A stretch of DNA of 10,437 nt, from contig SKTG01000354.1 in assembly GCA_007118045.1 (NCBI GenBank), positions 1 to 10,437 on the forward strand, written 5' to 3'. Origin of the DNA: Nitriliruptoraceae bacterium (lineage in GTDB: Bacteria > Actinomycetota > Nitriliruptoria > Nitriliruptorales > Nitriliruptoraceae). This document shows positions 7,059-10,437 of this stretch, in pieces. The notes under the pieces were generated by a model that did not search any database, was not told where the DNA came from, and saw nothing but the letters and a program-made list of their open reading frames with translations. Made by a program: the position numbers and the translations under genes. Position 1 is the first letter of the stretch. Every line of letters begins with the position of its first letter.

Positions 7059-8369
7059 TCAGCCCACGAGGGCGGGGAGCTCGTCCGCCGCCCGTCGCCG
7101 CTCGGCCACCACGTCCTCGTACGCGGCCAGCGACCGCTGGACCGTGTGGTCCCACGAGGCCGCGCGAGCGGCCGCGAGACCCGCGTGGGCGGCCGCTTCC
7201 CGTAGGGCCGGGTCCCGCAGGTAGCTGAGCACGGCAGCGGCGTGATCGATCGGGTCGTGGCCGGGCACCAGCGTGCCACCCCGGCCGACGACCGACTCGA
7301 GCCCGGGGACGTCGGCGGCGACCACCGGCGTGCCACATGCCTGCGCCTCGAGTGCGGCGAGACCGAAGGTCTCGCTGCGGGAGGGCGCGAGCAGCACCGA
7401 CGCCGCCCGGTACCGCTGCGCCAGCGCCGGTTGGTCCACCGCATCCTCGATCGTCACCGCGTCCGCCACCCCGAGCTCACGGGCCAGGGCACGCAGTTGA
7501 TCCGGCCCGCTCCGGCCCTGGCCGCTCCCCGACGCACCCCCGACGATTCGCAGCGTCGTGCCGGGCAGCTGGCGCCGCACGGCGGCCAGCGTGCGCACGG
7601 CGACGTCCGGTCCCTTCAGCGGCTGGAGCCGACCGACGAACAGCAGCTCGGCGGATGCCGCAGCCGGATCCGACCGTCCGGGCTCCTGGTCGTCGCCCCC
7701 GACCTCCGGTCCGGGATGGAAGCGGCCCAGGTCGACGCCGGCCGGCACCACGTCCAGTTTGGCGCCCGACAGCCCGTACGCACGGTGCAGCAGCCGCGCC
7801 TCACCGCAGGTGAGCACGAGGATGCGGTCGGCGGCTCGCGCCACCCGTTCCTCGGCGGCCAGGCGCAGCGGCGGCTCCGGTCGGTCACCCGGGGCCAGGG
7901 TCGCGTTCTTGAGCACGCCCAACGTGTGGAAGGTCTGCACCAGCGGGGTCCCGGTGCGCTCGGCGACCCGTCGGCCCACCCAGCCGGAGAGCCAGTAGTG
8001 CGCGTGCAGCACGTCGTGGCTGCCCGCCGTCGCGTGACGCTGCAACGCGAGCGCGAACGCGCACAGCTGGTTCGCGAGCTCGTCGCGATCGAGGGCCCGG
8101 GCCGGACCCGCATCGAGGTGGTGGACCGCCACCCCGGGAGCCGGCCGGACGGTGTCGGGCTGGTCCGGGTGGCTCCGGCGGGTGAACACGTCCACGTCGA
8201 CACCGACCGCCGCCATCCGCTCGGCGACCTCCCGTACGTAGACGTTGAGGCCCCCGCCGTCGCCGGTACCGGGGCGGTCCAACGGCGAGGTGTGCACGCT
8301 GATCAGCCCGACCCGGCGGACACCCGGGGTCGCGGCGACGGCGCTCGGTCCGTTCGAGAGCGCGGTCAT
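7059..8369 (-). CDS. mshA: D-inositol-3-phosphate glycosyltransferase MshA
   Basis: A 436-residue GT-B (family GT4) enzyme. MshA transfers GlcNAc from UDP-GlcNAc to inositol 3-phosphate, the first committed step of mycothiol synthesis. The diagnostic N-terminal segment ISVHTSPLDRPGTGDGGGLN (23-42) and HYWLSG (124-129) are present. GRLQPLKGPDV (246-256) carries Arg247 and Lys252 for the UDP-sugar phosphates. The ExxxxxxxE pair is Glu333/Glu341, with Thr347. From memory of the Corynebacterium glutamicum structure, acceptor residues Tyr110, Thr134 and Arg154 correspond to Tyr125, Thr149 and Arg169 at the same spacing, while Lys78 appears to be Arg95. The usual VGGLPVAV loop reads VPGLESVV (354-361). 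A 25-residue linker (about 215-240) is polar and variable. The start ATG 8369 lies 1 nt after the upstream gene's stop and has no clear ribosome-binding site, so coupling is likely. A related GT4 with another acceptor is the main alternative. Confidence 0.8.
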   Translation of the reverse strand: MTALSNGPSAVAATPGVRRVGLISVHTSPLDRPGTGDGGGLNVYVREVAERMAAVGVDVDVFTRRSHPDQPDTVRPAPGVAVHHLDAGPARALDRDELANQLCAFALALQRHATAGSHDVLHAHYWLSGWVGRRVAERTGTPLVQTFHTLGVLKNATLAPGDRPEPPLRLAAEERVARAADRILVLTCGEARLLHRAYGLSGAKLDVVPAGVDLGRFHPGPEVGGDDQEPGRSDPAAASAELLFVGRLQPLKGPDVAVRTLAAVRRQLPGTTLRIVGGASGSGQGRSGPDQLRALARELGVADAVTIEDAVDQPALAQRYRAASVLLAPSRSETFGLAALEAQACGTPVVAADVPGLESVVGRGGTLVPGHDPIDHAAAVLSYLRDPALREAAAHAGLAAARAASWDHTVQRSLAAYEDVVAERRRAADELPALVG

Positions 8370-8370
8370 G

Positions 8371-9390
8371 TCAGGACCGCACGACGGTGAGGCGGCGCAG
8401 CTCACGATCCTGGGCCCCGAAGCGGTACTTGTACGCCTCGTCGCCGCGCAGCAGGTCGAAGACCGCGATGCCCTCCTCGATCGCGCGCTCGATCAGGAGC
8501 CCGACGATGACCACGCCCGGCGCCAACGACCCGAGCGCCGGGTCGAACGCGGAGTTGTACAACCCCCACTCGCCACGCCTCACCAGGGACACGGTCGAGG
8601 CCGCGGTCAACCCGCCGACGTGCAGCTCGTGCAACCGGAAGGCTCCGTCGTCGACGAACTCGTCGGCGAGGGCCGCGAACCACGCCTGCATCTCCTGGCG
8701 ACCGAAGAAGCCACCCTTCTCGGGCGAGCTCTCCTCCGCCTGGTCGAGGAACGCCTCGAGCCGACCCCGGATCTCGGCCGGTGGTACCTCGATCAGCTCG
8801 AGCTCCCCGGCGTCGCGGGCGAGCTTGCGGGTCTTGCGGGTCAGCTCCTGCCGGGACTTGCCGGGCAGAGCGTCCAGGTAGGTGTCGTGGTCCCGCGGGA
8901 GCTGGACCCGGGGACACACGTCCTCGACCCGGTCGTCCAGCAGCCTGAGCCCGGCCGCGTCCACGGCCAGGCGGAAGGCGTCGGGCCAGCCGCTGTCCGC
9001 GGCGAGGCCACCGGCCACGAACTCGTCCCAGTCGACGTCGGACGCGAGGTTGCCGACGTAGGCAGCCGCGACGTCGACGCGGTCCTCTGGTCGGCTGACG
9101 GGTCCGAGGTAGTCGGTCACCTCGGTGCCGCCCTGGAAGCGACGGATCTCCTCGGGCCCGTTCGGGCTCCCGGACCGGTGGTTCGCGTCGGGGATCACGC
9201 CGATCATGCGGCCGTCACGGTGGACCGTGTGCACACGCGTCGGCGTCCCGCATCCCAGCGTCTCCTGCCAGCGGCGCAGGTACCGCGGACCCTGGAAGAT
9301 GGTCGCCGCGGGGTCCTCCTCGAGGAGCAGCTCCCATTCGGTCCGCACGTCGGCGTCCGGGGCACCCGGGTGCGTGCGCAGCTCGGTCAC
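8371..9390 (-). CDS. FemAB/CelD-like GNAT acyltransferase (Acetyltransf_6 type)
   Basis: A 339-residue soluble protein without signal peptide. The second half matches the Acetyltransf_6 (BioF2-like) family: basic helix KSRQELTRKTRKL (178-190), FFGRQEMQAWFAALADEF (228-245), a GNAT-like core HELHVGGLTAASTVSLV (254-270) and WGLYNSAFDP (275-284), ending in the hallmark FDLLRGDEAYKYRFG (311-325). The first half (about 15-165) is the matching divergent domain with FQGPRYLRRWQE at 32-43. Relatives transfer acyl or aminoacyl groups to sugars, peptidoglycan precursors or exopolysaccharide; the substrate here is not known. GTG 9390-9388 was chosen for its GAGG 6 nt upstream and because the open frame further upstream (to 9678) lacks domain content. 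Its TGA is 1 nt from the mshA ATG, so the two proteins are probably made together, which hints at a shared product or regulation. Confidence 0.82.
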   Translation of the reverse strand: MTELRTHPGAPDADVRTEWELLLEEDPAATIFQGPRYLRRWQETLGCGTPTRVHTVHRDGRMIGVIPDANHRSGSPNGPEEIRRFQGGTEVTDYLGPVSRPEDRVDVAAAYVGNLASDVDWDEFVAGGLAADSGWPDAFRLAVDAAGLRLLDDRVEDVCPRVQLPRDHDTYLDALPGKSRQELTRKTRKLARDAGELELIEVPPAEIRGRLEAFLDQAEESSPEKGGFFGRQEMQAWFAALADEFVDDGAFRLHELHVGGLTAASTVSLVRRGEWGLYNSAFDPALGSLAPGVVIVGLLIERAIEEGIAVFDLLRGDEAYKYRFGAQDRELRRLTVVRS

Positions 9391-9698
9391 GTGTCGCCTC
9401 ACAGGGGGAAGGGGGTGGCTGCCGCAGCCCGGATCACGGGTCACGGTCGGAAGCGGCCGGCGGGGGAGGACACGGGTCCGCGCGTCACAGCGGACGGCGG
9501 GGCCGGCAGCTCGGTCAGATGGTAGGCGATGCAACGACCCGTGGCGCTCACCGCGGCTGGTCGGACCGCCGGGTCCGCAGACGCGGGCCCGAGTGTCCGA
9601 TGGGACGCCGCTCCGGCTGTGCGGACGGGTCGTCGCACCGGACCTGCGGAGCCCACGGCCATCCACCTCCGGAGCCACCGGCCACGGTGGACGGGCCG
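9391..9698 (-). promoter_or_regulatory. 308-bp non-coding region upstream of the acyltransferase-mshA operon
   Basis: No gene is supported here; the short open frames on both strands have the arginine/proline-rich composition of GC-rich noise. What it holds: seven CGGAC/GTCCG pentamers (9476, 9491, 9562, 9573, 9595, 9622, 9639), two of them paired into inverted repeats (9476-9495 with 8-nt loop, and 9562-9577 with 4-nt loop); a TACCAT (9524-9519, minus strand) in the most AT-rich patch, which fits TAnnnT and would give a leader of about 120 nt; and the terminator-like hairpin of the XRE gene at the right end. A promoter for the operon is expected here, but its exact place is not certain. Confidence 0.35.
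9675..9690 (-). terminator. Terminator-like hairpin after the XRE regulator gene
   Basis: Perfect 6-bp arms CCACCG and CGGTGG enclose the tetraloop position GCCA, 8 nt past the TGA of the regulator gene. No U-tract follows. Its closeness to the stop codon supports a terminator role. Confidence 0.45.
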
Positions 9699-10223
9699 TC
9701 AGACGGAGCCGTCCTCCTCCCGCGCCGACGCCGCACGGACCGCCGCGTCGTCGACCCCGCCCGTCGTGACGGCGTCGAGCAGGACCCGACGCTTGCTGCG
9801 AGCCGTGGGCTGCAGCTCCGAGAGGCGTCGGAACGAGCGGTACATCTCGAGCAACGCCTGCCGCTGGGCGTCGGTGAGGTGGGGGTCCTGGGCGACGGCC
9901 TCCTCGACGTCGAGCTCGTGCTCACGCTCCTCGAGGATGCCGGCCTTGACGTAGAGCGTCTCCGAGGAGATCTCCAGGGCCTTGGCGATGGCCTGCAGGA
10001 TCTCCGCCGAGGGCTTGCGCAGCCCACGTTCGATCTGGGAGAGGTACGGGTTGCTGACCCCGGCGATCTTGGCCAGCTTGCGCAGCGACAGCCGGGCGGA
10101 CTCGCGTTGGGCGCGGATGTAGCTGCCCAGCTCGTCGATCGCGGACCGGTCGAGACCCTCGAGATCCGCGGCCGACGGCTCGGGTGGCTCGCCGGCCGCC
10201 GGCGTTGGCTCCTCGCTCCCCAC
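9699..10223 (-). CDS. XRE-family helix-turn-helix transcriptional regulator (Rv0474-like)
   Basis: A 174-residue DNA-binding protein. A disordered, Pro/Glu-rich N-terminus (1-28) precedes a Cro/CI-type helix-turn-helix at about 33-92: LGSYIRAQRESARLSLRKLA, recognition helix VSNPYLSQIERG (56-67), then KPSAEILQAIAKALEISSETLYVKAGIL. Next comes a conserved short helical region (DPHLTDAQRQALLEMYRSFRRL, 113-134) and a basic, variable tail. The motif string and the LTDAQRQALLEMYRSF segment resemble what I recall of mycobacterial Rv0474. GTG 10223-10221 was chosen because GGAGG lies 5 nt upstream; the open frame continues 46 codons further to ATG 10361, but that extension is low-complexity and lacks a good ribosome-binding site. 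It is probably monocistronic, with a terminator-like hairpin 8 nt after the stop. The regulated genes are unknown; the CGGAC-rich region just downstream is one possible target. Confidence 0.87.
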   Translation of the reverse strand: MGSEEPTPAAGEPPEPSAADLEGLDRSAIDELGSYIRAQRESARLSLRKLAKIAGVSNPYLSQIERGLRKPSAEILQAIAKALEISSETLYVKAGILEEREHELDVEEAVAQDPHLTDAQRQALLEMYRSFRRLSELQPTARSKRRVLLDAVTTGGVDDAAVRAASAREEDGSV

Positions 10224-10228
10224 GCTCG

Positions 10229-10233
10229 CCTCC
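10229..10233 (-). promoter_or_regulatory. Shine-Dalgarno deciding the GTG start of the XRE regulator
   Basis: GGAGG on the minus strand, 5 nt before GTG 10223. It is the best ribosome-binding site near the 5' end of this gene and favours the shorter protein over the form starting at ATG 10361. Confidence 0.55.
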
Positions 10234-10437
10234 GGTGCGCTCCCGCCCATCTGGTCCGCCGGGAGCGCGGTCCCGGGCCGGTCGACCCCTGCCGACGACG
10301 TGTGCCCGCTCCCTCCCCCGTGCACCTCGACGGTACCGGAGGGTGCCGGCGCGACCCCCATCCGCCGCTCGCGAGGGGGGCGGCTGCCTCGGGGCTTCCG
10401 CGGGCGGGTCAGTACCCGGCGAGACGCGCCGCGGCGA

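Noticed and set aside
5201..7444. A 747-codon open frame on the minus strand opposite both proline-degradation genes
   Set aside because: It is antisense to an unmistakable aldehyde dehydrogenase, has no domain and reads as the usual shadow frame of high-GC coding sequence.
9631..9639. CGTCGCACC shared with the right half of the proline dehydrogenase dyad (4323-4331)
   Set aside because: The same 9-mer also occurs inside the P5C dehydrogenase gene (near 6970), so it is probably chance in this composition.
9441..9662. A 73-codon minus-strand open frame in the region upstream of the acyltransferase
   Set aside because: No ribosome-binding site, composition typical of GC-rich non-coding DNA, and it crosses the inverted repeats.
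9391..9678. N-terminal extension of the acyltransferase to ATG 9678
   Set aside because: It is Arg/Pro/Gly-rich without family similarity, and GTG 9390 has a good Shine-Dalgarno and gives the expected N-terminus.
10409..10437. The end of another minus-strand gene, reading AAARLAGY then TGA
   Set aside because: Only 26 bases of coding sequence would be visible. The C-terminus looks plausible, but nothing else supports it. The stretch 10224-10408 otherwise shows no gene.

Overview
The window is uniformly very GC-rich. It encodes MshA, the first enzyme of mycothiol synthesis, a YbjN-domain protein and an XRE regulator resembling mycobacterial Rv0474, together with separate (unfused) proline catabolic enzymes. 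This points to the Actinomycetota. Several features (MshA departures from the mycobacterial sequence, overall composition) fit a deep-branching lineage such as Nitriliruptoria or Euzebyales, but the lineage is a guess. No rRNA, tRNA, CRISPR array, insertion sequence or phage gene was seen. It reads as ordinary chromosomal backbone.

Layout, left to right. (1) 1-2702, minus strand: a MacAB-like export operon with a lipoprotein adaptor, an ABC ATPase and an FtsX/MacB-type permease that runs off the left edge. Both internal junctions are 4-nt stop/start overlaps. (2) 2816-4175, minus: a YbjN-domain protein followed 31 nt later by proC (pyrroline-5-carboxylate reductase, last step of proline synthesis). 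proC has no ATG, GTG or TTG in a usable place and apparently starts at CTG behind a strong Shine-Dalgarno. (3) 4176-4353: a divergent control region with a strong dyad next to the start of the proline degradation genes. (4) 4354-7009, plus: proline dehydrogenase and pyrroline-5-carboxylate dehydrogenase, which oxidise proline to glutamate. (5) 7014-7041: a hairpin between converging genes. (6) 7059-9390, minus: a FemAB/CelD-type acyltransferase tightly coupled to mshA. (7) 9391-9698: a non-coding stretch rich in CGGAC/GTCCG half-sites and hairpins. (8) 9699-10223, minus: an XRE-family regulator. The remaining 214 bp hold no gene I can support.

Read along the minus strand, the order XRE regulator, mshA, YbjN, proC is the same as the order I recall for Rv0474, Rv0486, Rv0487 and Rv0500 in Mycobacterium tuberculosis. 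The proline-degradation pair sits between mshA and YbjN on the opposite strand, head-to-head with the proC unit. The window therefore places proline synthesis and proline breakdown on either side of one 178-bp control region. I did not find a clearly new defence or mobile system. The most useful leads are the proC start, the proline control region, the acyltransferase-mshA coupling, and a glycine/aspartate-rich insert in the efflux adaptor.
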